This document shows, piece after piece, positions 46,655-57,386 of a stretch of 64,000 nt of DNA (the first letter of the stretch is position 1; each line of letters begins with the position of its first letter). The notes beneath the pieces are model-generated. The model had not been told where the DNA came from. It searched no databases and worked only from the letters and a program-made list of their open reading frames with translations. The position numbers were made by a program, and so were the translations under genes. This stretch comes from Micromonospora sp. WMMD812 (GTDB lineage Bacteria; Actinomycetota; Actinomycetes; Mycobacteriales; Micromonosporaceae): NCBI RefSeq assembly GCF_027497215.1, contig NZ_CP114904.1:4486001-4550000 (forward strand), written 5' to 3'.

Positions 46655-48490
46655 GTGACGACGCACGGCGATCCCGCCACCCAGTCCGGCGCGCCCGCCG
46701 TCGCCGCCCGCGCCGGCTCGCCGGACGACGCGGAGGACCCGCCCGCCACCACCGGGGACGACAGCCTCCCCGCCGCCCTGGGCGCCCTGCGGGCCGCGAT
46801 CGGGGCCGCCCGGTTTCCGCTGGCCCTGCCCTCGGCCGACCCGGCCCGGCGCACCGGGGCCGGGCTGACCGACCAGCTCGACGACTACCTCCTGCCCCGG
46901 CTCGGCCGGCTCGACGCGCCCCTGCTCGTGGTGGTCGGCGGCTCCACCGGCGCCGGCAAGTCGACGCTGGTCAACAGCCTGGTCCAGGCGCGGGTGAGCG
47001 CCGCCGGCGTGCTTCGCCCGACGACCCGCTCGCCGGTGCTGGTGTGCAGCCCGGCCGACTCGTCCTGGTTCCGGCAGGGCGAGCTGCTGCCCGGTCTCAC
47101 CCGCACCACCCAGCCCAGCGAGGACCCGCGCACCCTCCAGCTCGTCACCGCGCCCGCGCTCGCGCCCGGGCTCGCCTTCCTCGACGCGCCCGACATCGAC
47201 TCGGTGGTCGACGCCAACCGGGCGCTCGCCGGTCAACTACTCGCGGCGGCGGACCTCTGGCTCTTCGTCACCACCGCCGCCCGCTACGCCGATGCCGTCC
47301 CCTGGGAACTGCTGCGCAGCGCCCGCGCCCGGGGCGCGGTGATCGCCATGGTGCTCGACCGGGTGCCGCCCGAGGCGGGCGACGAGATCGCCGCCCACCT
47401 CTCCGAGATGCTCGCCGAGCAGGGGCTCGCCCAGGCACCGCTCTTCGTGCTCCCGGAGACCTGGGTCGACGGCCAGGGCCTGCTGCCGGCGCGGGCCACC
47501 GCGCCGCTCGCCGACTGGTTCGCCCGGCTGGCCGCCGACGCGGACGCCCGCGCCGCCGTCGTGCGGCAGACCCTCGACGGGGCGCTGGCGGCGCTGCACC
47601 CGGCGATCGAGGGGCTCGCCGACGCCGCCGACGAGCAGACCGCCGCGGCGGACGCGCTCGACGAGCGGGTCCGCGCCGCGTACCGGGGGGCGCACCGGAC
47701 GGTCGAGGAGGGGCTGCGCGACGGCCGGCTGCTCCGCGGCGAGGTCCTGGCGCGTTGGCAGGAGTTCGTCGGCACCGGCGAGTTCTTCCGCACCCTGGAG
47801 GCCCGGATCGGGCGCCTGCGCGACCGGCTGGTCGCCGCGGTCACCGGACGACCCCGCCCGGCCGCCGAGCTGCGCAGCGCGATCGAGTCCCAGCTCGTGA
47901 CGCTGCTGCGCGGGGTCGCCGCCGAGGCGGCCGAGCACGCGTACACCGGGTGGAAGGCGCACCCCGCCGGCGCCGCGCTTCTCGAACCGGGGCTCGCCCA
48001 TGCCGGCGAGGACCTGCCCGAGCGGGCCGAGCGGCTGGTCCGGGACTGGCAGCGCGGGGTGCTGGAGCTGGTCCGGGTCGAGGGCGGCGACAAGCGCTTC
48101 GTGGCCCGCACCGCCGCGTACGCGGTGAACGCGACCGGCCTGGCGGTGATGATCGCCGTGTTCGCCTCGACCGCGTTCATCCCGACCGGACTGGAGGTGG
48201 CCACCGGGGCGGGCACCACCGTGGCCGCCCAGACGGTGCTCCAGGCGATCTTCGGCGACCAGGCGGTGCGTACGCTCGCCGCCAAGGCCCGCGCCGACCT
48301 GCTCGACCGGGTGCGGACGCTGCTGGACGAGGAGGCCGCCCGCTACCTCGCCCGCACCCAGGCTGCCCGGCCCGACCCGGAGACCACCGACGCGCTGCGT
48401 GTGGCCGCCGACCGGGTGGAGAACGCCCGACACCGCAGTGGCCTGTCCGCGGCACCGAGGAGGACGGCCCCCGGTGAGCGCGAGGAGTGA
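46655..48490 (+). CDS. Dynamin/YfjP-like membrane GTPase (first of pair)
   Basis: Large GTPase of about 611 residues. The P-loop GGSTGAGKST lies near 99-108, and switch-type segments follow (RPTTRSPVLV, then FLDAPDIDS for G3). A long helical middle region (about 300-470) and two C-terminal hydrophobic stretches (about 490-535) suggest membrane association. The adjacent gene encodes a second GTPase, an arrangement like the DynA/DynB dynamin pair that supports sporulation septa in Streptomyces; homology to that pair is my inference. The start at GTG 46655 is uncertain because no clear ribosome-binding site is visible. Divergent from dnaK. Confidence 0.82.
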   Translation: MTTHGDPATQSGAPAVAARAGSPDDAEDPPATTGDDSLPAALGALRAAIGAARFPLALPSADPARRTGAGLTDQLDDYLLPRLGRLDAPLLVVVGGSTGAGKSTLVNSLVQARVSAAGVLRPTTRSPVLVCSPADSSWFRQGELLPGLTRTTQPSEDPRTLQLVTAPALAPGLAFLDAPDIDSVVDANRALAGQLLAAADLWLFVTTAARYADAVPWELLRSARARGAVIAMVLDRVPPEAGDEIAAHLSEMLAEQGLAQAPLFVLPETWVDGQGLLPARATAPLADWFARLAADADARAAVVRQTLDGALAALHPAIEGLADAADEQTAAADALDERVRAAYRGAHRTVEEGLRDGRLLRGEVLARWQEFVGTGEFFRTLEARIGRLRDRLVAAVTGRPRPAAELRSAIESQLVTLLRGVAAEAAEHAYTGWKAHPAGAALLEPGLAHAGEDLPERAERLVRDWQRGVLELVRVEGGDKRFVARTAAYAVNATGLAVMIAVFASTAFIPTGLEVATGAGTTVAAQTVLQAIFGDQAVRTLAAKARADLLDRVRTLLDEEAARYLARTQAARPDPETTDALRVAADRVENARHRSGLSAAPRRTAPGEREE

Positions 48491-48529
48491 GCTTGCGGGC
48501 CCCGCAGTCGCGAACGGAAGGCAAGCCCG

Positions 48530-50215
48530 GTGACCAACATCGTCGGCCGGATGCGTGAGGCGTTCCGCGGTGACCGGCGGGTCGACCCGGACGTGCTGCT
48601 CGCCCGCCTGGACGCGGTACGCCGCTTCCTCGCCGCGGCGGACGGGCACCTGCCGGACGCCCCGCTCGTCCCGGCGCACACCCTGGTCGAGCGGGCGGGC
48701 ACCCGGCTGTCGCTGTCCCGGGACCACACCGTGGTCGCGCTGGCCGGCGCCACCGGCAGTGGCAAGTCCAGCCTGTTCAACGCGCTGGCCCGGCTGGAGC
48801 TCTCGCCGGTCGGAGTGCGTCGGCCGACCACCGGGGTGACGCACGCCTGCGTCTGGGGCCCCCAGGAGGGCGCGACCCGGCTGCTCGACTGGATCGGCGT
48901 GCTGCCCCGGCACCGGTTCGTCCGGGAGAGCGCGCTGGACGGCGACGACGAGTCCTCCCTGCGCGGTCTCGTCCTGCTGGACCTGCCCGACTTCGACTCG
49001 GTGCAGCGGTCCCACCGGCTGGAGGTGGATCGGCTGCTCGGCCTCGTCGACCAGGTGGTCTGGGTGGTCGACCCGCAGAAGTACGCCGACCGGGTGATCC
49101 ACACCAGCTACCTGCGCGAGTTCCACCGGCACCGGGACGTCACCCTGGTCGTGCTGAACCAGGCCGACCGGCTGGCCCCGGCCGAGTTGCCCCGGGTCGT
49201 CGCCGACCTGCGCCGGCTCCTCGACGCGGACGGGCTGGAGGGCGTACCGCTGCTCGCCACCACCGCGACCGACCCGGCCGGGATCGTCGATCTGCGCACG
49301 GCGCTGGAGCGGACCGTGGCCGAGCGGCAGGCGTCGCTGCGCCGCCTCGCCGGAGACGTGGACGCCGTGGTGGCCGACCTGGACGAGCTGGTCGGGTCGG
49401 CCCGACCGGCGGGTGGCCCGGACGACGCCACCGTCGGCGAGCTGACCCGGGCACTGGCCGGTGCGGCCGGCGTGCCGGCGGTGGCCGAGGCGGTGCAGCA
49501 GGCGTACCGGCACCGTGCGGTCGGGAGCACCGGCTGGCCGCTGGTCCGCGGCTGGCGGAAGCTGCGGCCGGACCCGCTGCGCCGGCTGCACCTGCCGGGC
49601 ACGCCCGGCGACGCCGCCGACCCGGCGGAGAGCCTGGTCGCCGCGACCTCCGTACCGGATCCGACCGCCGCCCAGCGGTCGGCGCTCGGGCTGGCGATCC
49701 GGGCCGTGGCGGACCGGGCCGCGGCCGAGCTGCCGGCAGCCTGGCCAGCCGCGGTGACCACCGCTGCCCGGTCCCGCCTCGGCGACCTGCCCGACGCGCT
49801 GGACCGCGCGGTGGCCAGCACCGACCTCGGCCTGGGCCGGCGGCCGGTCTGGTGGCGGATCGTCGGGGCGGTGCAGTGGTTGGTGACCCTGGCCGCGGTG
49901 GTCGGGCTGGGCTGGCTGGTGCTCGGCTACGTGCTGCGCGCGCTCGGCCTGCCAGAGCTCGACAACCCGACCGTCGGCGAGGTCCCGCTGCCCACCCTGT
50001 TGCTGCTCGGGGGCCTGCTCGCCGGGCTGGTCGTGGCCGCGTTGACCCGTCCTGTCGTCCGGTGGGCGGCCCGCCGGGCCCGGCACCGGGCCGAGCAGCG
50101 GCTGAACGTGGCGGTCGCGGCGGTGGGCGACGAGTACGTCCTCACCCCGGTCCGGGTCGTTTTCACGTCGTATGCCGAGGCGCGGGACGCGCTACGGGAC
50201 GCCACCGGGCGCTGA
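48530..50215 (+). CDS. Dynamin/YfjP-like membrane GTPase (second of pair)
   Basis: A 561-residue GTPase, downstream partner of the preceding gene (39-bp gap). P-loop GATGSGKSS near 74-82, G2 RRPTTGVTHA, G3 LLDLPDFDS near 147-155 and the specificity motif LNQADR near 207-212 are all present. The C-terminal third carries two membrane helices (about 443-465 and 484-503) separated by a short loop, then a helical tail. GTG start with GGAAGG upstream. Paired membrane GTPases of this type in actinobacteria act at the septum or membrane; the specific role here is unproven. Confidence 0.85.
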   Translation: MTNIVGRMREAFRGDRRVDPDVLLARLDAVRRFLAAADGHLPDAPLVPAHTLVERAGTRLSLSRDHTVVALAGATGSGKSSLFNALARLELSPVGVRRPTTGVTHACVWGPQEGATRLLDWIGVLPRHRFVRESALDGDDESSLRGLVLLDLPDFDSVQRSHRLEVDRLLGLVDQVVWVVDPQKYADRVIHTSYLREFHRHRDVTLVVLNQADRLAPAELPRVVADLRRLLDADGLEGVPLLATTATDPAGIVDLRTALERTVAERQASLRRLAGDVDAVVADLDELVGSARPAGGPDDATVGELTRALAGAAGVPAVAEAVQQAYRHRAVGSTGWPLVRGWRKLRPDPLRRLHLPGTPGDAADPAESLVAATSVPDPTAAQRSALGLAIRAVADRAAAELPAAWPAAVTTAARSRLGDLPDALDRAVASTDLGLGRRPVWWRIVGAVQWLVTLAAVVGLGWLVLGYVLRALGLPELDNPTVGEVPLPTLLLLGGLLAGLVVAALTRPVVRWAARRARHRAEQRLNVAVAAVGDEYVLTPVRVVFTSYAEARDALRDATGR

Positions 50216-50268
50216 TCCACCCGGATCACTCTCCTGTCTCGGACGCCCACCCGGCGTAGGGTCGGAGC

Positions 50269-51483
50269 ATGGCCACGCCCCAGACCCCCTACGAGGCGGT
50301 CCTGCACGCCGCCCGCGACGTGACCAGGCTCGACTGCGCCCTGGACGCCGAGATGCTCGGCACCGCGCTGCTCGGCAGCGTCTACGCGATCGCGGAGACC
50401 GACCGCAGCGCCGCGGTCCGCGAGTTCGTCACCGGCTTCCTCGCCGCCACCTCGCGGCGGCGGACGGCCGCCGCGACCACCATCCGTTCGGTCTTCGCCG
50501 CGCTGGTGCCCGACGCCGAGGGCGCCGCCCGGGTCCGCCCCGGCAGCCAGGCCCCGACCTGGTCCGGCCAGCTCGGTCGGGTGCACCTCACCGGCACCTG
50601 GGCCTACGGCGACGTGTACGGCGACCAGACCTCCTACCTGGCCACCTTCGCGTACGACGACGACGCCGGCGGCCCCGAACACGCCCTGGTGGCCCTGGTG
50701 GACCACAACATCGGCATCACCAAGGACGTCTTCGTGGGCGGGCCGGCCGAGCGGATCCTGGAGCAGGTGCGGCAGATGTGCGCCAGCGACGAGCTGACCT
50801 GGTTCCGTGAGGAGGACCCGGCCCGGATGCGCGGTGAGGTGGCGCGCCACCTCATGGTCACCGACGACCTCGGCGAGCTGCCCGGCGAGGGTTCGCTGGC
50901 CACCGACCGGGCGCTGGTCGGCGCCCGGCTGGCGCTGCTGCCCGCCGCGGTGGCGCCGGCCCCCCGGGAGCCCGAGCCGCTCTCCACCGCCGACCGGACC
51001 GACCTGGTCCGGCGCTTCCTGGCCTCTCCGGAGGCCGCCCGGGCCGGGCTCGACACCATCGACGATCCCGAGCTGGCCTCGCTGCACTTCTGCCTCAGCC
51101 TGCTGCTGGACCACGCGGCGACGTTTCCGGACGCCGACCCACTCCGGTGGAGCCCGGCCGTCTCCGGCCTGTTCCTGCTCGACTGGGTGCACCGCCGGGC
51201 CGTGCTGGACATGGACGACGCGGCAATGCTGCCGAGCGTGCTGCGGGCCTGGGCCCGGTACGCCGGCCGCCAGCGCGGCCTGCCCGAGGCGGCGGTGGAG
51301 CAGACCGATACGGCCATCGAGGAGATGGTGCCGGAGTTCGCCCGCCTCTACAGCACCGGCGAGCGGCGCAGCCCGGCGACGGCCGCGGTGGCCCAGCTGA
51401 TCGCGGACGGGGTGGACCCGGACGACCCGGCCGCCCTGGACGCGTGGATCGAGGCCAACCGGCACCGCCTCGCCGACGACTGA
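50269..51483 (+). CDS. Conserved actinobacterial protein, function unknown
   Basis: A 404-residue soluble protein with no signal peptide, membrane helix or motif I recognise. Ala- and Leu-rich helical stretches dominate; the C-terminal part (ADGVDPDDPAALDAWIEANRH) ends in a short acidic helix. The ATG at 50269 has GGAGC before it. Full-length homologues occur in other actinomycetes to my knowledge, which supports it being real. It follows the GTPase pair by 53 bp and may be co-transcribed. Confidence 0.78.
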   Translation: MATPQTPYEAVLHAARDVTRLDCALDAEMLGTALLGSVYAIAETDRSAAVREFVTGFLAATSRRRTAAATTIRSVFAALVPDAEGAARVRPGSQAPTWSGQLGRVHLTGTWAYGDVYGDQTSYLATFAYDDDAGGPEHALVALVDHNIGITKDVFVGGPAERILEQVRQMCASDELTWFREEDPARMRGEVARHLMVTDDLGELPGEGSLATDRALVGARLALLPAAVAPAPREPEPLSTADRTDLVRRFLASPEAARAGLDTIDDPELASLHFCLSLLLDHAATFPDADPLRWSPAVSGLFLLDWVHRRAVLDMDDAAMLPSVLRAWARYAGRQRGLPEAAVEQTDTAIEEMVPEFARLYSTGERRSPATAAVAQLIADGVDPDDPAALDAWIEANRHRLADD

Positions 51484-51546
51484 CCCCCCTGCCCCCGAGA
51501 CCGATGCGCGCCGCGCCCACCACCCGGCCGACCGGACAAGTGCCTG

Positions 51547-51595
51547 CGAGCGTTATGACTGAGAGGCATATTTTGCCTCTCAGTCATAACGCTCG
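51547..51595. repeat. 22-bp perfect palindrome
   Basis: Arm 51547-51568 (CGAGCGTTATGACTGAGAGG plus CA) pairs perfectly with 51574-51595 around the loop TATTT. AT-richer than its surroundings. It lies between the convergent ends of the 50269 gene and the PST-rich gene and resembles the other long intergenic hairpins. Confidence 0.85.
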
Positions 51596-51739
51596 TCATG
51601 GTTGGCGCCACCGGACCGTCCCCGGAAACGGCACGACCAGCGGGCCCTTCGAGCGAACGGCGGGCGGCGGGCTGAGCGGCTCACCGGCTGACTTCTGGCA
51701 CAGAACACGGCGAAGACCCGACCGCAGGTCCGCCGGTTG

Positions 51740-52528
51740 TCAGGCGGGCGGGAGGGTGGGGCCCGCCGAGGGCGTCGGGGCGCCCGGGGAGGGCGCGCCG
51801 GCCGACCTGGACAGGGTGGGCGCGCCGGCCGACCTGGACGGGCCGCCCGGGGTGGCCGATTCCGTGGCGGTGGGCTCGGTGGCGGGGTCCGAGATCGTGC
51901 TGGTCGGCGACGCCGTGGGGGACGGCGGGTCGGCCGGTGTCGCCGTGGGCGACGGCGGGTCGGTCGGTGTCGCGGTAGGCGACGGCGGGTCGGTGGGCGA
52001 GGCGGTCGGCGACGGGGACGGTGGGCGGGCCGGTGTTGGGCTGGGCGGGGAGGCCGGTGGTGGGGTGGTCCGGCCGGGCCGCGGCGCGGGCGGCGGCGGG
52101 ACCGGCCGGCGGAGCGGCGCGTCGTCCGTCGCGGCCCGGGTCGGCCGGTCGGGCCTCCGTAGCGGGACACCGGGCGACCAGCCGTCGGTCGCCGACGGGG
52201 TGGCGGCCGGCGAGGGGGCTGGCGGGACCGCGGGTTGGGTGGTCATCGGCAGTGGGATCACCACCGGCCCGACCGACGGTGTCGGAATGAACGGGGTGCT
52301 GGTGTCCGGCAGGGCCGTGCTGCCGACGGTGGCGGAGCCGGCGCTGATCGCCGCGAGGATCGGCATCGAGGCGGTGCCGGCCAGCAGTGCGACGGTGAAC
52401 AGGTAGCCCCGGGACGGGGTGGCGGTGCCGGAGGCGCGGTGCGCACCCACCACCCGGCGATAGCCACCGGTGGTCGAACGGTGCCGCCCGAGCAGCGGCG
52501 TACCGGGACCGTCGGCTGGCTCGGACAC
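51740..52528 (-). CDS. Single-pass membrane protein with Pro/Ser/Thr-rich ectodomain
   Basis: A 262-residue protein: cytoplasmic N-terminus (about 1-38), one membrane helix (about 40-62) and an outer part made mostly of Pro, Ser and Thr, including imperfect repeats of DPPSPTATPT type (about 180-225). Such regions are typical of O-mannosylated wall-spanning stalks in actinobacteria. The GTG at 52528 has ribosome-binding site GGGAGG. The opposite strand is also open here, but this strand gives a membrane helix and a natural composition, so I prefer it. No catalytic domain is visible. Confidence 0.7.
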   Translation of the reverse strand: MSEPADGPGTPLLGRHRSTTGGYRRVVGAHRASGTATPSRGYLFTVALLAGTASMPILAAISAGSATVGSTALPDTSTPFIPTPSVGPVVIPLPMTTQPAVPPAPSPAATPSATDGWSPGVPLRRPDRPTRAATDDAPLRRPVPPPPAPRPGRTTPPPASPPSPTPARPPSPSPTASPTDPPSPTATPTDPPSPTATPADPPSPTASPTSTISDPATEPTATESATPGGPSRSAGAPTLSRSAGAPSPGAPTPSAGPTLPPA

Positions 52529-53050
52529 CGGGCCTCCCTCGTCGTCGACCGTGGACAGTCCGGGCGGCGGACCGGGCCCGGAGATACGGCAAACCACCCG
52601 ATCGTGGCGATCCCGCAGCAATCAGCCTGGCTCAGTCACGCTCTGTTGGCCAGCCCTCTACAGCGTGTCGCCACGCGCATCTGCCCGAACGGTGACGAAC
52701 GACCACCAGATCGTCGGCGGACGCGCCACGCCCCGACGATGACAAATGCCGCGAAGCGATCGGGTGCCGTCGAGCGGGGCGGGCGTACTGTGGGCGCGCT
52801 CACCACCTCTGCGAATATGGAGCCTGACGGCAACGCAGCCGCGGCCTCCGCGCACCCTCGCGGCAGGCGCGGCTGAGTGCCGGCGCTCCCCGAACCGGGT
52901 TCGGCACCGAATCCGGCTCACGCCGCGCGGCAACCCCCACCGGGGCTAGGCGTGGCCGCCAGGAACCGGTCCGGCACCAGCCGGACAGGCGCAGGATTTG
53001 CGCGGCCGGGTGACCCCCCGGTGCCGACGCAGAACGACAGGGAGAGACGG
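52529..53050. other. Intergenic region upstream of the 2-oxoacid dehydrogenase genes
   Basis: About 520 bp without a convincing gene on either strand. It should hold divergent promoters for the PST-rich membrane protein and the E1 alpha operon. The only clear symmetrical element is the palindrome at 52890-52904. Confidence 0.6.
52890..52904. promoter_or_regulatory. Candidate operator upstream of E1 alpha
   Basis: CCGAACCGGGTTCGG is a perfect 7-1-7 palindrome about 150 bp upstream of the E1 alpha start. Position and symmetry suit a dimeric repressor; no regulator gene is adjacent. Confidence 0.35.
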
Positions 53051-54223
53051 ATGGCAAAGGGCGACCCCGGGGTCACGACCCGCGGCAGGCGGGCGGCACC
53101 CCGTTCCAGGAAGGCCGCGGCCGACCCGGATCTGGTCCAGCTGCTCACCCCGGAGGGTGAGCGCATCGAGAGCTTCACCGGCCGTGACGGCACCGAGTAC
53201 CGCGTCGACTTCACCGACGACGAGTACCGCGGCCTCTACCGCGACCTGGTGCTGGTACGGAAGCTGGACGCCGAGGCCACCGCTCTGCAGCGCCAGGGCG
53301 AGCTGGGCATCTGGGCGAGCCTGCTCGGCCAGGAGGCGGCCCAGGTCGGCTCCGGGCGGGCGCTGCGGACGCAGGACATGGCGTTCCCGACCTACCGGGA
53401 GCACGGCGTCCTCTACTGCCGGGGCATCGACCCGATCATGCCGCTCGGCCTGTTCCGCGGCGTCGACCAGGGCGGCTGGGACCCGAACGAGTTCAAGTTC
53501 AACATGTACACGATCGTCATCGGCGCACAGACGCTGCACGCGACCGGGTACGCCATGGGCGTGACCATGGACGGCAAGACCGGCACCGACGACGGCGAGG
53601 CGGTGATCGCCTACTTCGGTGACGGCGCCAGCAGCCAGGGTGACGTCAACGAGGCGTTCGTCTGGGCCGGCGTGTTCAACGCGCCGATGGTCTTCTTCTG
53701 CCAGAACAACCAGTACGCGATCTCCGAGCCGCTGGAGCGGCAGACCCGGATCCCGCTCTACCAGCGGGCGGCCGGCTTCGGCTTCCCCGGCGTACGGGTC
53801 GACGGCAACGACGTGCTGGCCACGTACGCGGTGACCCGCACCGCGCTGGACAACGCCCGGCACGGGCAGGGCCCGAGCCTGATCGAGGCGTACACCTACC
53901 GGATGGGCGCCCACACCACCTCGGACGACCCGACCCGCTACCGGATCGCCAGCGAGGTCGAGGCGTGGCAGGCCAAGGACCCGATCGCCCGGGTGAAGGC
54001 CTTCCTGACCAAGCAGCAGCTCGCCGACGACGACTTCTTCGCCGAGGTCGACGAGCAGGCCCGCCGCGAGTCGGTGCACCTGCGCGAGCGGGTGCTCGCC
54101 ATGCCGAACCCGGAACCGAGCACGCTCTTCGACCACGTCTATCCCCACGGATCCCCGCTGCTGGACGAGCAGCGCGCAGAGTTCAGCCGGTACCTGGAGT
54201 CGTTCGAGGGGAGCGCCCACTGA
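53051..54223 (+). CDS. 2-oxoacid dehydrogenase E1 component, alpha subunit
   Basis: TPP-binding subunit of a pyruvate or branched-chain 2-oxoacid dehydrogenase. The 390-residue protein shows the TPP motif FGDGASSQGDVNEAFVWAG followed by FNAPMVFFCQNNQ (about 194-225), and the phosphorylation-loop region TYRMGAHTTSDDPTRYR (about 280-296). The ATG at 53051 has a good ribosome-binding site (GGGAGAG). The stop overlaps the E1 beta start (TGATG). The operon order E1 alpha, E1 beta, E2 without an E3 gene fits both Pdh and Bkd types; sequence alone does not settle the substrate. Confidence 0.95.
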   Translation: MAKGDPGVTTRGRRAAPRSRKAAADPDLVQLLTPEGERIESFTGRDGTEYRVDFTDDEYRGLYRDLVLVRKLDAEATALQRQGELGIWASLLGQEAAQVGSGRALRTQDMAFPTYREHGVLYCRGIDPIMPLGLFRGVDQGGWDPNEFKFNMYTIVIGAQTLHATGYAMGVTMDGKTGTDDGEAVIAYFGDGASSQGDVNEAFVWAGVFNAPMVFFCQNNQYAISEPLERQTRIPLYQRAAGFGFPGVRVDGNDVLATYAVTRTALDNARHGQGPSLIEAYTYRMGAHTTSDDPTRYRIASEVEAWQAKDPIARVKAFLTKQQLADDDFFAEVDEQARRESVHLRERVLAMPNPEPSTLFDHVYPHGSPLLDEQRAEFSRYLESFEGSAH

Positions 54224-55212
54224 TGGCCACGGAGACGCTCACCCTCGGCAAGGCCCTGAACACCGGTCTGCGTCGCGCCTTGGAGAACGACCCGAAGGTC
54301 GTCATCATGGGCGAGGACGTCGGCAAGCTCGGCGGTGTCTTCCGCATCACCGACGGGCTCCAGAAGGACTTCGGCGACCAGCGGGTGATCGACACCCCAC
54401 TCGCCGAGTCCGGCATCATCGGCACCGCGGTCGGCCTGGCCATCCGCGGCTACCGGCCGGTCTGCGAGATCCAGTTCGACGGCTTCGTCTACCCGGCGTA
54501 CGACCAGATCGTGTCGCAGGTGGCGAAGATGCACTACCGCTCGCGCGGCAAGCTCCGGATCCCGATGGTGATCCGGATCCCGTTCGGCGGCGGCATCGGC
54601 GCGGTCGAGCACCACTCCGAGTCGCCCGAGGCGTACTTCTCGCACACCGCCGGTCTGAAGGTGGTCTCCTGCGCCAACCCGCAGGACGCGTACGTGATGA
54701 TCCAGCAGGCGATCGCGTCGGACGACCCGATCGTCTTCCTGGAGCCGAAGCGGCGCTACTGGGAGAAGGGGCCGGTCGACCTGGACGCGCCGCTGGCCGA
54801 CGCGTACCCGCTGCACGCCTCCCGGGTCGCCCGCGAGGGCACCGACGTGACCCTGCTGGCGTACGGGCCGATGGTGCGGACCTGCCTGGACGCGGCGACC
54901 GCCGCCGCCGAGGACGGCCGGAGCCTCGAGGTCATCGACCTGCGCACGCTCTCCCCGCTGGACATGGGCGTGGTGTACGAGTCGGTGCGGCGCACCGGCC
55001 GGGCCGTGGTGGTGCACGAGGCGCCCTCCAACGTGGGTCTGGGCGCGGAACTCGCGGCCCGGATCACCGAGGAGTGCTTCTACTCGCTGGAGTCGCCCGT
55101 ACTGCGGGTGACCGGCTTCGACACTCCCTACCCGGCCGCCCGGGTGGAGGAGGAGTACCTGCCCGACCTCGACCGGGTGCTCGACGCCGTCGACCGCTCC
55201 TTCGGTTGGTGA
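54223..55212 (+). CDS. 2-oxoacid dehydrogenase E1 component, beta subunit
   Basis: Pairs with E1 alpha to form the active site. The 329-residue protein has the transketolase central domain with MGEDVGKLGGVFR (about 28-40), DTPLAESGIIG and PFGGGIGAVEHHS (about 121-133), and the C-terminal transketolase domain with VIDLRTLSPLD and VVVHEAPSNVGLG. ATG start overlaps the previous stop; the E2 gene follows after a 5-bp gap. Confidence 0.96.
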   Translation: MATETLTLGKALNTGLRRALENDPKVVIMGEDVGKLGGVFRITDGLQKDFGDQRVIDTPLAESGIIGTAVGLAIRGYRPVCEIQFDGFVYPAYDQIVSQVAKMHYRSRGKLRIPMVIRIPFGGGIGAVEHHSESPEAYFSHTAGLKVVSCANPQDAYVMIQQAIASDDPIVFLEPKRRYWEKGPVDLDAPLADAYPLHASRVAREGTDVTLLAYGPMVRTCLDAATAAAEDGRSLEVIDLRTLSPLDMGVVYESVRRTGRAVVVHEAPSNVGLGAELAARITEECFYSLESPVLRVTGFDTPYPAARVEEEYLPDLDRVLDAVDRSFGW

Positions 55213-55217
55213 GAGAC

Positions 55218-56684
<1,467 letters not shown>

Positions 56685-56703
56685 CGGTCCACCCGCACCA
56701 GCC

Positions 56704-56747
56704 ACGGCCGGTGTGCCAGGGGTTAACGCCCGGCACACCGGCCGTGT
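56704..56747. terminator. Terminator of the 2-oxoacid dehydrogenase operon
   Basis: CACGGCCGGTGTGCC at 56704-56718 pairs perfectly with 56733-56747, 20 bases after the E2 stop codon. Confidence 0.85.
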
Positions 56748-56791
56748 CGTTGAGGCGACAGAAACGTCGGTGATCAGCCCCCACCGCCTTT

Positions 56792-56827
56792 GATTATTCG
56801 GCGGGTGTCTCAGCTCACCTAATAATC
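56792..56827. promoter_or_regulatory. AT-rich inverted repeat upstream of the small gene
   Basis: GATTATT at 56792-56798 and AATAATC at 56821-56827, with inner pairing of GGGTG and CACC. It is AT-rich in a GC-rich context and lies about 80 bp upstream of the 45-residue gene; operator or promoter-associated element. Confidence 0.4.
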
Positions 56828-56904
56828 GATGGCGCTCGGTGGCCGGATGCGGTTCAATAGACACATCAGGGGCCGACAACCGAATAGCCAGCAGGAGAGC
56901 CACC

Positions 56905-57042
56905 ATGAGCATGATCGAGCGGATCCGTAGCCGCCGGGACGCCAGCCGCCGCGCCCGTGCCATCGAGCACGCGCTGCGCTCGGCCAACTCGCCCGCGGTG
57001 CGCGAGGAGATCCTCGCCATCGCCCAGCGTCACGTCAGCTGA
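56905..57042 (+). CDS. 45-residue basic helical protein
   Basis: A short protein, strongly helical and basic (SMIERIRSRRDASRRARAIE, then ALRSANSPAVREEILAIAQR). It has its own ribosome-binding site (GCAGGAG) six bases before the ATG and is followed by a terminator at 57075-57108, so it looks like an independent gene. It resembles small conserved ORFs of actinomycetes, but I cannot give a function. A nucleic-acid-binding or regulatory role would suit the charge. Confidence 0.65.
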   Translation: MSMIERIRSRRDASRRARAIEHALRSANSPAVREEILAIAQRHVS

Positions 57043-57074
57043 CGCACCACGACGTTCCTCACCTCCTCCAGATC

Positions 57075-57108
57075 GATGACCCGCCCGGGGCCCTCCGGGC
57101 GGGTCATC
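57075..57108. terminator. Terminator after the 45-residue gene
   Basis: GATGACCCGCCCGG at 57075-57088 pairs perfectly with CCGGGCGGGTCATC at 57095-57108, 32 bases after the stop. Confidence 0.8.
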
Positions 57109-57386
57109 GGCGTTTCACGGCGGTTGGCACCGGGATTCCACCTAGCCGCAGCGCCCGGTACGGTGGGCTTCGGTCGTCGCCCCCCGGCCCGGAGGGGTCG
57201 AGCCCATAGAAGCGGTTCGACATCGTCCGGCGACGGGGAGTGACGGCCGGTGCTCCTCGGAAGCCGCCGGTGGCCACCGGATACGGTGCGGGGAGCGCGG
57301 CACGGCCGGTACGCCGGCGACGCCGGCAGCCATGCCGAGGAGACCGATCGGCACGGGCGGCCGATTGTGATGGAGGAGGCGCACCG

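Noticed and set aside
51147..52406. Plus-strand frame with VGDGGSVGVAVGDGG-type repeats
   Set aside because: It overlaps the end of the 50269 gene and is antisense to the PST-rich membrane protein, which has a ribosome-binding site and a membrane helix. I keep some doubt because both strands are open.
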